Both the position numbers and the translations under genes were made by a program. The notes under the pieces are model-generated. The model did not search any database, was not told the DNA's origin, and saw nothing but the letters and a program-made list of their open reading frames with translations. A stretch of DNA of 42,711 bases from Sivonenia sp049582005 (GTDB lineage Bacteria > Cyanobacteriota > Cyanobacteriia > Gloeobacterales > PMM-0068): NCBI GenBank assembly GCA_049582005.1, contig JBAUTB010000039.1, forward strand, positions 1 to 42,711. Reading direction: 5' to 3'. Positions 1-8,635 of this stretch are shown piece by piece (position 1 is the stretch's first letter; each line of letters begins with the position of its first letter).

Positions 1-1
1 C

Positions 2-796
2 ATTAATGTAGTAGACATGCTTTTAAAAAAGACTTCTGAAAACTTAAAATACTCTAATGCTTTTTCCTCTTTGTTCGCCTACTATTCAGAGGCTAGTAAA
101 GCCTTACGGGAAATCTTCAAAAGAAATCTAGATTTACTTAAAAGAGCATATTTTATCGCTATGGAAGCAAATCTAATTACAGATTATGGTGGTCAAATCT
201 TAGCTCATATGATAATTCTAGATCCTAGTTTTTTCCTCGAATATGTTGACTGGATATATAGCACAGAAAGACAATTTGACCAATATGATAGAAGTTGTGA
301 CTATTCCTTTCTTTGGAAACGGGACGACTATGAAGTTCTGATGCAGAAGGTTTTTGAACTTAGGGGCAGCCTAGATAAGTCTAAGTTCTTTAAACTCAAA
401 TTTAAACCTACAAGCGACGACCCTATTAGAGAACGTCAAGATCGATTCCTGAAACGACTGATTGAACAGAAATATGAGGATTCTCTAGCTATGCAATCTA
501 TATTTCATCTGGTTTTAATTTTTCCATTTGAAAGGCGTCAGTCATTATTAGCCATATTTCTTGAACATAATAAAAAGTTTGAGGATTTTAAGTCACTTCC
601 TTTTGAACCAAATTCACATTCATGGACAGGAAGTCCCGTGCCTATGTATCAAGGCTATATTGAATATCATGAATCACTTCTTCCACTTCTGAATACTGTG
701 GATTTCCTTCAACATAAACAATATATTGAACGTCAGATTCAAGAATATAGGAAAAAGATTGAGGAAGAGAAAAAAAAGGAGTTTATGAGAGGCTGA
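2..796 (+). CDS. C-terminal part of a large unknown protein (5' end outside window)
   Basis: The reading frame is open to the left edge with no stop before the first ATG at position 17, so this is most likely the 3' end of a longer gene. The visible 259 residues after that ATG are helical and charged, with many aromatic residues. They end in a hydrophilic, coiled-coil-like tail rich in E, K and R (about residues 235-259). A SWTGSPVP motif sits near residue 202. The sequence is much more AT-rich than the housekeeping genes to its right, which fits an acquired gene. The style of the C-terminus reminds me of the repeat regions of large STAND-type NTPase proteins, some of which act in phage defence, but no NTPase motif is visible here. 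That link is inference only. The gene is followed by a toxin-antitoxin pair. Confidence 0.6.
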   Translation: MNVVDMLLKKTSENLKYSNAFSSLFAYYSEASKALREIFKRNLDLLKRAYFIAMEANLITDYGGQILAHMIILDPSFFLEYVDWIYSTERQFDQYDRSCDYSFLWKRDDYEVLMQKVFELRGSLDKSKFFKLKFKPTSDDPIRERQDRFLKRLIEQKYEDSLAMQSIFHLVLIFPFERRQSLLAIFLEHNKKFEDFKSLPFEPNSHSWTGSPVPMYQGYIEYHESLLPLLNTVDFLQHKQYIERQIQEYRKKIEEEKKKEFMRG

Positions 797-893
797 GTTG
801 CAAGCTACTAGAAATGACTCTTTAAATAAGGGATTTTGAATTGAAATATACAGTATTATCAACTGCTCTATGTTTGATAAGGGGTTGAGAAGT

Positions 894-922
894 TGTTGTA
901 CGAAGCACTTATTCGTACAGCA
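894..922. repeat. Inverted repeat / hairpin
   Basis: The arms TGTACGAA (897-904) and TTCGTACA (912-919) are perfectly complementary around a 7-nt loop. Pairing extends outward to 894/922 with one G-T wobble. There is no T-tract, so it is not a classical Rho-independent terminator. An outer GGGGTT (881-886) could pair with AACCCC (936-941). It lies between the unknown gene and the toxin-antitoxin pair. It may end transcription of the first gene or be a protein-binding site. Confidence 0.5.
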
Positions 923-1061
923 CGGCTGCAAATTTAACCCCTATCTCGGCGATGCAAAGCAAGATAAGCATAATCCTCAACTCGCTACTAAAACTTCAGC
1001 CCTAGCTGCAAAAAATGCAATCATTGCTTAAAATAGATGCACTGATTGCGTAGAAGGTTCC

Positions 1062-1310
1062 ATGGTCAGCATCACTATTCGAAACCTTGATGAAGCCTTG
1101 AAAAGTCGATTGCGCGTACGTGCAGCCCAGCATGGGCGTTCGATGGAAGAAGAAGCACGCGATATCCTACGAACGGCTCTTGCTGTGGAGCATCAAGCCC
1201 CGCACAATCTAGCCGAAGCGATCCATCGTCGTTATGCTGCACTGGGAGGCATGGATTTGCCGCCCATATCTCGAGATGCCATGCGCGAACCGCTCATGTT
1301 CGAAGAATGA
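1062..1310 (+). CDS. FitA/VapB-like antitoxin
   Basis: This 82-residue protein has an N-terminal ribbon-helix-helix DNA-binding motif (SITIRNLDEALKSRLRVRAA, residues 3-22) followed by GRSMEEEARDIL, as in FitA-type antitoxins. The acidic and proline-containing C-terminus would bind and inhibit the toxin. The stop codon overlaps the ATG of the PIN toxin (ATGA), so the two are translationally coupled. Antitoxins of this class normally repress their own promoter with the toxin as co-repressor. GC content is clearly higher than in the gene to its left. Confidence 0.88.
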   Translation: MVSITIRNLDEALKSRLRVRAAQHGRSMEEEARDILRTALAVEHQAPHNLAEAIHRRYAALGGMDLPPISRDAMREPLMFEE

Positions 1311-1726
1311 TTGTCCTTGATACTAATGTCCTATCAGAACTGATGAAGGCTACACCATCAGAAGCAGTGAATTCTTGGGTGGCCCGCCAACTGCCATCCA
1401 GCCTGTTTATCACTACCGTTGCTCAAGCTGAGATTCTTTATGGTCTGGCCCTGTTGCCGTCCGGTAGCCGACGGGACAAGCTCAGAGCAGCAACGCAAGC
1501 AATGTTTGAGGAAGACTTTGCTGGCCGCATTCTTCCCTTTGACACCGCTGCCGCTTACCAGTTTGCAGAAATTGCTGCAGAGCGCAGGCAATCCGGTCGC
1601 CCAATTAGTCAATTTGATGCTCAGATCGCTGCCATTGCTCGGTCGCGAGGGGCCGCACTGTCTACCCGAAACATCAGCGACTTTGAAGGGTGCGGTTTAC
1701 AGGTATTTAACCCCTGGAATCTTTGA
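1307..1726 (+). CDS. vapC: PIN-domain ribonuclease toxin (VapC/FitB type)
   Basis: This 139-residue PIN domain is the toxin partner of the upstream antitoxin. The acidic metal-binding residues expected of the family are present: D5 in the opening LDTNVLSEL motif, E42 in AEILYG, D104 in ISQFDAQIAAIA and D125 near the end. Family members cleave RNA, usually tRNA or rRNA, when the antitoxin is degraded. The length is normal and no disruption is seen, so the pair looks functional. It is convergent with recN, with a gap of about 47 bp and no obvious terminator between them. Confidence 0.9.
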   Translation: MIVLDTNVLSELMKATPSEAVNSWVARQLPSSLFITTVAQAEILYGLALLPSGSRRDKLRAATQAMFEEDFAGRILPFDTAAAYQFAEIAAERRQSGRPISQFDAQIAAIARSRGAALSTRNISDFEGCGLQVFNPWNL

Positions 1727-1773
1727 CTTTATGACAGATTCTTACACCTCTACAAACCGTGATTAGGCTGATA

Positions 1774-3489
1774 TCATGAAGCAGATTTCAGGGCTGTTCG
1801 TGTTTTCATTGCTTCCGCTAAAAGTACAGAAGCGAAATCCACGGCTTCTTTTGCAGAACGCCCACTCGCTAATTGGGCTAGTTCTTCAATTCGTTCTTTA
1901 GAAGAAGCTAACGCCCGCACATAGACTGAAGTTCGCTCTTGCTCATTTATAGACTGGACCTGTTTAGAAACTCGGAAATGCTGGTCGGCCATCGCAGCGA
2001 CAAGTGGCTGATGGGTAACACAGAGTACTTGATGGGAATGTCCCAGTTGACATAACTTTTCTGCTACGGCTTGAGCCACTTTTCCCGACACGCCAATATC
2101 AATTTCATCAAATACCAAAGTTCCCGTTTGGTCTGCATTGCCCAGGCAGGCTTTAAGGGCCAAGAGAAAACGGGCCATTTCCCCACCAGAAGCTATCTCC
2201 GTAAGCGGTTGCAGAGGTTCACCAGGATTTGGACTAAAGAGAAAGGTAATTTTATCACAGCCTGCGGTTGTCAGTTTATTCGGCTCTAATTTTATCTGGA
2301 ATCGCACTTTAGCCATGCCCAAAGGCGCCAACTCTTGGATCAGCTTAGATTCTAGTTTTTGAATAGTGTCTTGTCTTAGCTGCGTAAGTTTTTGGGCTTC
2401 AAGCAGACAGGTTCTATGGAGAATATTGACTTTTTCTTCTAAGGTTTCCAGCGAAATATCATCGGATTCCAACATTTCTAGTGATTTTTGTACCTGCTGA
2501 TAGTAATCATAAACATCGGTGAAATTAGGACCATACTTGCGGGCTAACTTCTTGAATAACTGGAGACGTGCTTCTATTTTTTCCAGGCGTTCTGGGTCTG
2601 CCTCCAATCCTGAATTGTAGCGAGAAAGTTGATGGACACATTCTTCTAACTGCATACTGGCATTTTCAAGCAATTCATGTAAGGGTTGTACCGTTTCATC
2701 GAAATCAACCATTTTACTGATTAATTCTTGAGCTTTCACCAATTGATCTATAATGGCTGGCGCGCGTTGACTGCCTTTATAGAGCAGTTGAGACAAGTCT
2801 TGTCCCATCGTTTGTAATTCCACCGCATGACTCAGTACATTTCCTTCACTGAGTAATTCCTCTTCCTCTTCTCGATGAGTGAGATGTGCTTCATCCAGTT
2901 CTTGTTTTTGAAAGCGATAAAGATCTAGTTTCTGGAGTTGTTCTTGATGATTCTTGCGATGGTACTCCAGGTCTAGACGGGCCTTTTGCCAAGCGGTGAA
3001 CGGTTCTGTAACTTTACTTTTCTGCTGGGTGAGAAGAGGGCCCCCATAGCTATCGAGAAGCTCTTGCTGAACCTCTGGCTTTTCTAAGTCTAGGGATTGC
3101 CCCTGGGCCGTAATTTCCAATAGGCGATTGCGGAGCCTTTGAATCGTGGACTGGTTTACAAGCACGCCATTAATCCGGGAACGGCTCGTTTTTTTAATAC
3201 TCAATTCCCGACTGAGGATAACCTGCTCTTCTAGCGGTTCTATCTCCTCTTGACGCAGCCAGAATTGCAAAGCTTCAGGAACGGTAAACGTGGCTTCAAT
3301 CAAAGCCCGGTCTGCTCCCGTACGCACCATGCTGTGGCCTACTTTACCGCCTAGGACTGCATCGAGCGCGTCTAAGATGATTGATTTGCCCGCTCCCGTT
3401 TCTCCCGTAAGCACATTGAGCCCTGGGCCAAATTCCAGGTTCAACTGTTCAATCAAGGCGAAGTTGGTAATCGATAGATGGGTAAGCAT
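1774..3489 (-). CDS. recN: DNA repair protein RecN
   Basis: RecN is an SMC-like ATPase that acts in recombinational repair of double-strand breaks. The N-terminus carries the family start MLTHLSITNFALIEQ and a Walker A motif GETGAGKS (about residues 29-36). A long coiled-coil region follows (about 150-370). The C-terminal half has the ABC signature SGGEMARF and the Walker B segment LVFDEIDIGVSG, then the switch histidine in CVTHQP. The length of 571 residues is normal. It is followed on the same strand by no other gene, so it is the last gene before the convergent vapC. Confidence 0.96.
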   Translation of the reverse strand: MLTHLSITNFALIEQLNLEFGPGLNVLTGETGAGKSIILDALDAVLGGKVGHSMVRTGADRALIEATFTVPEALQFWLRQEEIEPLEEQVILSRELSIKKTSRSRINGVLVNQSTIQRLRNRLLEITAQGQSLDLEKPEVQQELLDSYGGPLLTQQKSKVTEPFTAWQKARLDLEYHRKNHQEQLQKLDLYRFQKQELDEAHLTHREEEEELLSEGNVLSHAVELQTMGQDLSQLLYKGSQRAPAIIDQLVKAQELISKMVDFDETVQPLHELLENASMQLEECVHQLSRYNSGLEADPERLEKIEARLQLFKKLARKYGPNFTDVYDYYQQVQKSLEMLESDDISLETLEEKVNILHRTCLLEAQKLTQLRQDTIQKLESKLIQELAPLGMAKVRFQIKLEPNKLTTAGCDKITFLFSPNPGEPLQPLTEIASGGEMARFLLALKACLGNADQTGTLVFDEIDIGVSGKVAQAVAEKLCQLGHSHQVLCVTHQPLVAAMADQHFRVSKQVQSINEQERTSVYVRALASSKERIEELAQLASGRSAKEAVDFASVLLAEAMKTRTALKSAS

Positions 3490-3526
3490 AGGCCTGCGGA
3501 TTGGATAAGTAGCCCCGAGCTACAGC

Positions 3527-4468
3527 TTAAACCAACTGCTCTGGTTTGAGAGAGCGTTCCATTAAAGCTTTAAGTGCAGCAGCAGGCTTGGTCCGCCCCT
3601 GAGCTAGTGCTGTGACTTGGTCGGTAATCGGAGTGTTTAATCCTAGGCAGGCACTGTACTGGGAAAGAACCTGGGCAGAATTGAGCCCTTCAGCCGTTCC
3701 TTGAAGCTGAGCGAGAATTTCGGACAAGGGCTGTCCTTTTCCGAGCGAAAACCCAACGCGATAGTTTCGAGAAAGAGACGAGTTGCAGGTAGCCAATAAG
3801 TCACCTAATCCCGACAGACCATAGAACGTTTCTAATTGCCCATTCAGATAAACGCCTACGCGGACGATTTCAGCCAAGCCCCGGGTAACTAAGGCCGCTT
3901 TGGCATTGGTCCCGAGGCCGAGACCATCACTCACTCCTGCGGCAATGGCAATCACATTTTTCAAAGCTCCACCGAGCTCGACGCCCATCCGGTCTGAGCT
4001 GGTATAAACTCGAAAGCGTTCTTGGGCTAATATCTGTTGCACGCGCGCACTAATTGCAGGGTCGGGGTGAGCTACCACCGTGGCACAGGGGAGTCCCTGG
4101 GCTATTTCTGTTGCTAAATTAGGACCGGATAAGGCGGCAACGGTCAGGCTTGGGCAACAGTATTCCCAAACTTGACTGGCTGTTTTTAAGGGAGCCCTGC
4201 TAGCCTCTGCTTTTTCCGATTCAAGATCTAAGCCTTTGGTGGCGCTTACCAGCAGAGTTCCTGGCTTATAGAAGCTTTCCGCTTGCATTCGATGAGCCAT
4301 TTCCCGCACGGCCTTCATCGGGAGGGCAGAAAAAATACAGTCCACTCCAACCAAAGCTTCTGCCAAAGATTCAGAGCGTAACCAGACGTGAGCGGTATGG
4401 CCAGCCTGCTGTGCAAGCTGAGCTAAGGTCGTTCCCCAAGCCCCACCTCCGAGGATAGTGAGCTTCAC
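3527..4468 (-). CDS. gpsA: NAD(P)-dependent glycerol-3-phosphate dehydrogenase
   Basis: GpsA reduces dihydroxyacetone phosphate to sn-glycerol 3-phosphate for phospholipid synthesis. The Rossmann motif GGGAWGTTLA is at residues 7-16, the substrate region SGPNLATEIAQGLP is in the middle, and KNVIAIAAGVSDGLGLG carries the catalytic lysine. The segment between the first Rossmann strands is about 30 residues shorter than in E. coli, which I recall as usual for cyanobacterial GpsA. The start is GTG at 4466-4468. It overlaps the stop of the upstream small gene (GTGA), so translation is probably coupled. Confidence 0.94.
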   Translation of the reverse strand: MKLTILGGGAWGTTLAQLAQQAGHTAHVWLRSESLAEALVGVDCIFSALPMKAVREMAHRMQAESFYKPGTLLVSATKGLDLESEKAEASRAPLKTASQVWEYCCPSLTVAALSGPNLATEIAQGLPCATVVAHPDPAISARVQQILAQERFRVYTSSDRMGVELGGALKNVIAIAAGVSDGLGLGTNAKAALVTRGLAEIVRVGVYLNGQLETFYGLSGLGDLLATCNSSLSRNYRVGFSLGKGQPLSEILAQLQGTAEGLNSAQVLSQYSACLGLNTPITDQVTALAQGRTKPAAALKALMERSLKPEQLV

Positions 4469-4860
4469 GGGGTCTTAATTACTTCTTTGGCGGGCGGGGC
4501 TGCATCTATTGCTTCTGGAGGGGTGGCCTCTACTGTAGGGGTCGGCTCTACCTTCCCTCCAATTCCTTCTATTTGTAAGGGTTGGCGATTGCGAAACTTT
4601 TCTACCTGGTCCGTCATATTCTCGTCTTGTTCTTTACGGAACTGTCCCATCGACCGCGAATTTGTAAGAGACGCATTGTGCATCATGCTCGCGAAGTCTA
4701 GGCCGCCTTGCCCTGAACCTGGCACATACTCATCTCTTGTGTCGAGCGGTTGCGGACCATCAAACGTCTTATTCGTTTGTGCTGATACCGATGAGAGTGC
4801 GCTGGTCAAAATGGTCACACAAAGCGCAGCAAGAATGGTGGAGAATGACAGAGTCTTCAT
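4465..4860 (-). CDS. Small secreted proline-rich protein of unknown function
   Basis: The protein has 131 residues. Residues 1-27 form a signal peptide (MKTLS, hydrophobic core, then SVSAQ), so the product is probably periplasmic or thylakoid-luminal. The mature part is hydrophilic with no cysteines, and ends in a proline, alanine and glutamate-rich tail (about 100-131). I do not recognise a domain. It overlaps gpsA by four bases and is presumably co-transcribed with it. Its mature N-terminus (TFDGPQPLD) loosely resembles that of the secreted START-like protein at 6851 (LFDGPVDQLP), but that may be chance. Confidence 0.8.
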   Translation of the reverse strand: MKTLSFSTILAALCVTILTSALSSVSAQTNKTFDGPQPLDTRDEYVPGSGQGGLDFASMMHNASLTNSRSMGQFRKEQDENMTDQVEKFRNRQPLQIEGIGGKVEPTPTVEATPPEAIDAAPPAKEVIKTP

Positions 4861-5024
4861 AAGACAAGTTTAATTGAATTAAGACGTAATAATCAGTGTA
4901 GCGTTAGGGGCTGTGGGTAGTATGCTCCTGAAAATACAAATTCAACAATCCCCATAACCAGTTGTTCTTTCTCGCAGACTGCAGACTTCAGAGGATAATT
5001 GCTCTACATGGGTACCCGAATCAT

Positions 5025-6272
5025 ATGGAAACAGACCTTAAATCCCTAGCCCGGAATGTGGCTCAAGGTGCACAGAAGCTTGCTCAGGTAAAGACCGCGG
5101 CGAAAGATGCCGCTTTACGGGCTATGGCAAAAGCCCTGCGAGAAGAACAGGACACCATTCTTCAGGCCAATACCAAAGATCTGGAAGCGGGCAAAGCTAA
5201 TGGGATGTCCAATAGCCTTTTGGACCGATTGAAGCTCAATCCGCAACGTATCGAAGACATGGCCCAAGGGTTAGAACAGGTGGCAGCGCTGAAAGACCCC
5301 TTAGGGGAAATTGACCGGGGTTGGCGTCATCCGAATGGCATGGAAATCAAAAGAGTGCGGGTTCCTTTGGGCGTGATTGGCATGATTTATGAAGCCCGCC
5401 CCAATGTTACCTGTGATGCTATTGGTCTGTGTCTAAAGTCAGGCAATGGCGTTCTGCTCAAAGGGGGAAAAGAAGCGGACTATTCCAATCAAGCAATTGC
5501 CCAGCTCCTCAGCACTACCGCCTATGAAAATGGGATTCCTGAAGGCGTGATCCAGCAGCTTCCTGGGGACCGAGCGATGGTGGACCCTCTAATTCATCTG
5601 AATGACTATATAGACTTGATTATTCCTAGAGGGGGAGCAGGACTTATTAACTATGTTTTGGCTAATTCCACGGTGCCTGTTCTCGAGACAGGGGTGGGGA
5701 ATTGCCATGTCTACATAGACCGTACCGCCGATGTGGATATGGCCCGTCGGATTGTGCTGAATGGCAAAGTGCAACGGCCTTCTGTCTGTAATGCTCTGGA
5801 AAAAATTCTGATTCATCGAGAATGCTTACCTTCCCATATGGGCCAGTTGGTTAGCGAATTATCGGCAGCGGGTGTGCAAGTGAGGGGCTGTCCCCGGTCT
5901 GTTGCTTTTTCTCCTCAAATTACTCCAGCGACAGAAAGTGATTGGGGGACTGAATATTCAGATCTGATTGTGGCGATCAAAGTGGTGGACTCTACCGATG
6001 AAGCGATTGATTGGATCAATCACTATGGCACCCGTCACTCAGAAGCGATTGTGACCAATTCCTATCAAGATTCTCAGAAATTTACGCAACGGGTAGATGC
6101 GGCGGCTGTCTACGTAAATGCTTCTACTCGGTTTACGGATGGTTTTGAATTTGGTTTCGGGGCGGAAATAGGGATCTCTACCCAAAAGCTGCATGCTCGT
6201 GGACCTGTAGGCTTACCAGAGCTAACTTCTGTGAAGTATGTGATCGCAGGTTCTGGTCAAATCCGAGAATAA
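5025..6272 (+). CDS. proA: Gamma-glutamyl phosphate reductase (proline synthesis)
   Basis: ProA reduces gamma-glutamyl phosphate to glutamate semialdehyde with NADPH, the second step of proline synthesis. The protein shows the aldehyde-dehydrogenase fold of the family: GVIGMIYEARPNVTCDAIGLCLKSGN, LIIPRGGAGLI, and the catalytic cysteine in RPSVCNALEKIL. The C-terminus has FGFGAEIGISTQKLHARGPVGL, as in other ProA proteins. The frame is open further upstream to 4962, but the added residues do not look like ProA. The ATG at 5025 gives the usual length of 415 residues. The FdC2-type ferredoxin follows after 7 bases. Confidence 0.96.
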   Translation: METDLKSLARNVAQGAQKLAQVKTAAKDAALRAMAKALREEQDTILQANTKDLEAGKANGMSNSLLDRLKLNPQRIEDMAQGLEQVAALKDPLGEIDRGWRHPNGMEIKRVRVPLGVIGMIYEARPNVTCDAIGLCLKSGNGVLLKGGKEADYSNQAIAQLLSTTAYENGIPEGVIQQLPGDRAMVDPLIHLNDYIDLIIPRGGAGLINYVLANSTVPVLETGVGNCHVYIDRTADVDMARRIVLNGKVQRPSVCNALEKILIHRECLPSHMGQLVSELSAAGVQVRGCPRSVAFSPQITPATESDWGTEYSDLIVAIKVVDSTDEAIDWINHYGTRHSEAIVTNSYQDSQKFTQRVDAAAVYVNASTRFTDGFEFGFGAEIGISTQKLHARGPVGLPELTSVKYVIAGSGQIRE

Positions 6273-6279
6273 TAAGGGT

Positions 6280-6660
6280 ATGAAGAAGCATACTGTCCTG
6301 GTTCAGCATCAGGGAAAAGAGTACCGTTTCCAGGTGCCAGAGGACCAATACATTCTCCAAACCGGCGAAACGCAAGGGGTGTTCTTGCCTTTTGCCTGTC
6401 GCAACGGAGCATGTACGGAATGTGCGGTGAAAATTATTTCAGGACAACTGCAACAGCCTGAGGCCATGGGACTTTCCTCTGAACTCCAGAGGGAGGGATA
6501 CGCCTTACTTTGTGTCAGCTATCCTCGTTCTAACCTGGTGGTAGAAACCCAAAGTGAAGATGAAGTATACGAACTCCAATTTGGACAATATTTCCCTCGT
6601 GAAAAGCCTTCATTTTTCAGAGGGCGCGTGAAGTCTGGTTTACCCTTGGACGAAGATTAG
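6280..6660 (+). CDS. Plant-type [2Fe-2S] ferredoxin with C-terminal extension (FdC2 type)
   Basis: This soluble electron carrier has 126 residues. The four cluster cysteines are C40, C45, C48 and C78 (CX4CX2CX29C), with the motif CRNGACTEC. Beyond the ferredoxin fold it has the extension typical of the FdC2 family of cyanobacteria and chloroplasts: YALLCVSYPRSNLVVETQ followed by EDEVYELQFGQYF. FdC2 proteins are distinct from the main photosynthetic ferredoxin; plant mutants point to a role in chlorophyll synthesis or photosynthetic electron transfer. It lies 7 bases after proA and is probably on the same transcript, with no obvious metabolic link. Confidence 0.9.
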   Translation: MKKHTVLVQHQGKEYRFQVPEDQYILQTGETQGVFLPFACRNGACTECAVKIISGQLQQPEAMGLSSELQREGYALLCVSYPRSNLVVETQSEDEVYELQFGQYFPREKPSFFRGRVKSGLPLDED

Positions 6661-6722
6661 TTCTAGGATGTTTAGAGGGTGACGTGATCCATCTCCCCTT
6701 GGCTGGCGGACAAAGGCAGCCA

Positions 6723-6742
6723 TGAGATAAACCCTTATCTCA
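6723..6742. terminator. Hairpin downstream of the ferredoxin gene
   Basis: A perfect 8-bp inverted repeat, TGAGATAA and TTATCTCA, closes over the loop ACCC. It sits about 60 bases after the ferredoxin stop and about 110 before the next start. There is no T-tract on either strand, so termination is possible but not certain. Confidence 0.4.
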
Positions 6743-6850
6743 AGACCAAAGGGGCTGATAGGAACCAATCCACCTTTGCATGAATCTCCAAGGATCTGAT
6801 CAATTTCCATCACCTTTACACCCCCTTAAATGAGGACTGATGACATAACC

Positions 6851-7501
6851 ATGAAAAAACTTCTTCCTGTTCTCGGTGCATGTTCTGGCTGGTTCGCTTT
6901 GTCCAGCTTGCTATTTTTACAGGGTGCTTCTGCTCAAAAGCTTTTTGATGGCCCTGTAGACCAACTGCCCGTAGAAGAACGGGTGGCTTTGCGCAAGGGG
7001 AACATTTCCCTTGATGGGAATGAAGATAAACAGGGAGTGGTCAAATATACTGCTCGGATCTTGGTCAATGCCTCCCAAAAAGAGGCTTGGGCTGTGCTCA
7101 CAGACTACGACAATCTCAAAAAATATACGCCCAATCTTGTGGATAGCACCCTGCTTGCCCCAGATGCTCAAGGTCATAAGCGACTGCGTCAGACTTTCCA
7201 ACGACAGGTTCTTTTCTTCCCGGTACGTTCTTCGGTGACCGTAGCAGTCACAGAACAACCAGATGAAAAACTCCAGTTCGAACGCACCGAAGGCTTCTTT
7301 GAACAATTCACCGGAGGATGGACCATTCAGCCTGTGGATGAAATTCCTCCTGGCAGCGGACCCAAAACCTTACTCACCTACCAAGTCGCAGCCAAGACCG
7401 ATAATAGTGTCCCTAAAGGTATGCTGCGCGAAGCCTTTAAAGAAGATATCCCTAAAACGCTGGAATCTATCCGCCAGGAGATCAGCCGCCGGCGCTCTTA
7501 A
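6851..7501 (+). CDS. Secreted SRPBCC/START-like (COQ10 type) protein
   Basis: The chosen start (MKKLLPVLG) gives 216 residues with a signal peptide (residues 1-29, ending near ASAQ). The mature protein fits the polyketide-cyclase/COQ10 branch of the SRPBCC fold: an ILVNASQKEAWAVLTDYDNL segment, then LRQTFQRQVLFFPVRSSVTV and a C-terminal long helix (LREAFKEDIPKTLESIRQEI). Such proteins bind hydrophobic ligands in a deep pocket; the ligand here is unknown. A longer reading from 6830 adds charged residues before the signal and is less likely. It converges on the DUF362 gene with a 36-bp gap. Confidence 0.85.
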   Translation: MKKLLPVLGACSGWFALSSLLFLQGASAQKLFDGPVDQLPVEERVALRKGNISLDGNEDKQGVVKYTARILVNASQKEAWAVLTDYDNLKKYTPNLVDSTLLAPDAQGHKRLRQTFQRQVLFFPVRSSVTVAVTEQPDEKLQFERTEGFFEQFTGGWTIQPVDEIPPGSGPKTLLTYQVAAKTDNSVPKGMLREAFKEDIPKTLESIRQEISRRRS

Positions 7502-7537
7502 AAGGATTCAGGACTGTCCAGCCATCAGGGATAGGAC

Positions 7538-8491
7538 TTACCCTTTTTGTTGGGGTTCCAGGACCCAGCGGGTATAGGCATCCCGAACCGTAGACCGGAC
7601 CACGCGAGGCAATCCAAAATCAATGGGCATTAATCTCTCGGGGAGTTTCCAGTCAGGGCAGTAGGCTTCTTCTAGGGAAAGTCCCAAAATTTTAATGTCC
7701 GCCAGGGATTGAGGGCCAATATTTAAGAGGCGCGCCGCTTCCATAGTGGGCATCGTGGCTGGGTCGATATTGAGTACCGCGCACAGCACATGGTCGAGCG
7801 CAAAAACGTTATTGGAAGCACACAATAGACCCAATGCTCTGGGTTCTCCATTACTGGGGCCATTCCCCTCGTGACCAATGATGCCATCGACAATGGTGAG
7901 TTGGGGATTGATCGTTGCGGCCGTTTCCACCAGCATCTTACCGAATTTGATGCGGTCTTTGCCCGAATCGAGATGCCACCAAGCCTTGAGCTTTCCGGGG
8001 ACACAGCCAAATAGATTTTTGACGGCTAGGGTCGCTGTTAGCTGCGTATGGGATTTAATCTTGGGGAGGTTGAGCACCACATCCGCTTCCATCGCTTCTT
8101 TGGAGAGTCGCAAGTGGTCAAAAGTTTCCCCGGCAGACTGGAAACGAGCACCCCGAAATTCAACAATCGGCAGGTTTAGTTCTTCCGCAATTTCCAAAAG
8201 ACCGTTTGCTTTGGCCACACCACGGGCTGAACCAAAAGCAGGACTATCTCCCAAGAAAGGTTTACCACCCGCCTCTTTCACCAGAAGCGCTACTTCCCGG
8301 ACAATGCCTGGATTGGTCGTACAGGCTTTCGTAGGCCGTGCGCCTGTAAGCAGATTCGGCTTGAGCAACACCCGGTCTTGCGATTTGATAAAAGCTTCAA
8401 TCCCTCCTAAAGGAGAGAGGGCTTCCAAAATGGCGGTACGCAGGGCGCGAGACTCATAGGAATGGGCGCGGATAAGGCTGACAGTGCTCAC
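7538..8491 (-). CDS. DUF362 family protein
   Basis: The 317 residues match the DUF362 domain. Landmarks are DRVLLKPNLLTG near residue 42, the PGIVREVALLVKEAG and LGDSPAFGSARGVA segments, VVLNLPKIKSHTQLTATLAVKNLFG in the middle and IVDGIIGHEGNGPSNG. Many family members carry a C-terminal 4Fe-4S ferredoxin domain; it is absent here, and no cysteine cluster is visible. The function of the family is not settled. It lies downstream of lrtA on the same strand, but the terminator between them makes independent transcription likely. Confidence 0.88.
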   Translation of the reverse strand: MSTVSLIRAHSYESRALRTAILEALSPLGGIEAFIKSQDRVLLKPNLLTGARPTKACTTNPGIVREVALLVKEAGGKPFLGDSPAFGSARGVAKANGLLEIAEELNLPIVEFRGARFQSAGETFDHLRLSKEAMEADVVLNLPKIKSHTQLTATLAVKNLFGCVPGKLKAWWHLDSGKDRIKFGKMLVETAATINPQLTIVDGIIGHEGNGPSNGEPRALGLLCASNNVFALDHVLCAVLNIDPATMPTMEAARLLNIGPQSLADIKILGLSLEEAYCPDWKLPERLMPIDFGLPRVVRSTVRDAYTRWVLEPQQKG

Positions 8492-8576
8492 AGAAATCCT
8501 TTTAGGGCTTTTCCCATGATATGGGGGGAACCGTGAATGACCAACCGTAAACGATGCGATGCCATTTTATGACATG

Positions 8577-8607
8577 AAAAAGGGCGCATGACGATGCGCC
8601 CTTTTTC
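8577..8607. terminator. Strong, symmetrical Rho-independent-like terminator of lrtA
   Basis: The 8-bp stem GGGCGCAT/ATGCGCCC (8582-8589 with 8594-8601) has a GACG loop. It is flanked by AAAAA on the left and TTTTT on the right, so it can work on both strands. It lies about 30 bases past the lrtA stop. Confidence 0.9.
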
Positions 8608-8635
8608 TTAACAAGCAGCAAAATTCGACCCAATA

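Noticed and set aside
674..931. Minus-strand ORF rich in Leu/Phe/Ile over the end of the first gene
   Set aside because: It overlaps a coherent coding frame on the other strand and has no family-like motif.
881..941. Possible integron attC-like site
   Set aside because: The GTT and AAC core boxes face the wrong way for attC, and no integrase is visible.
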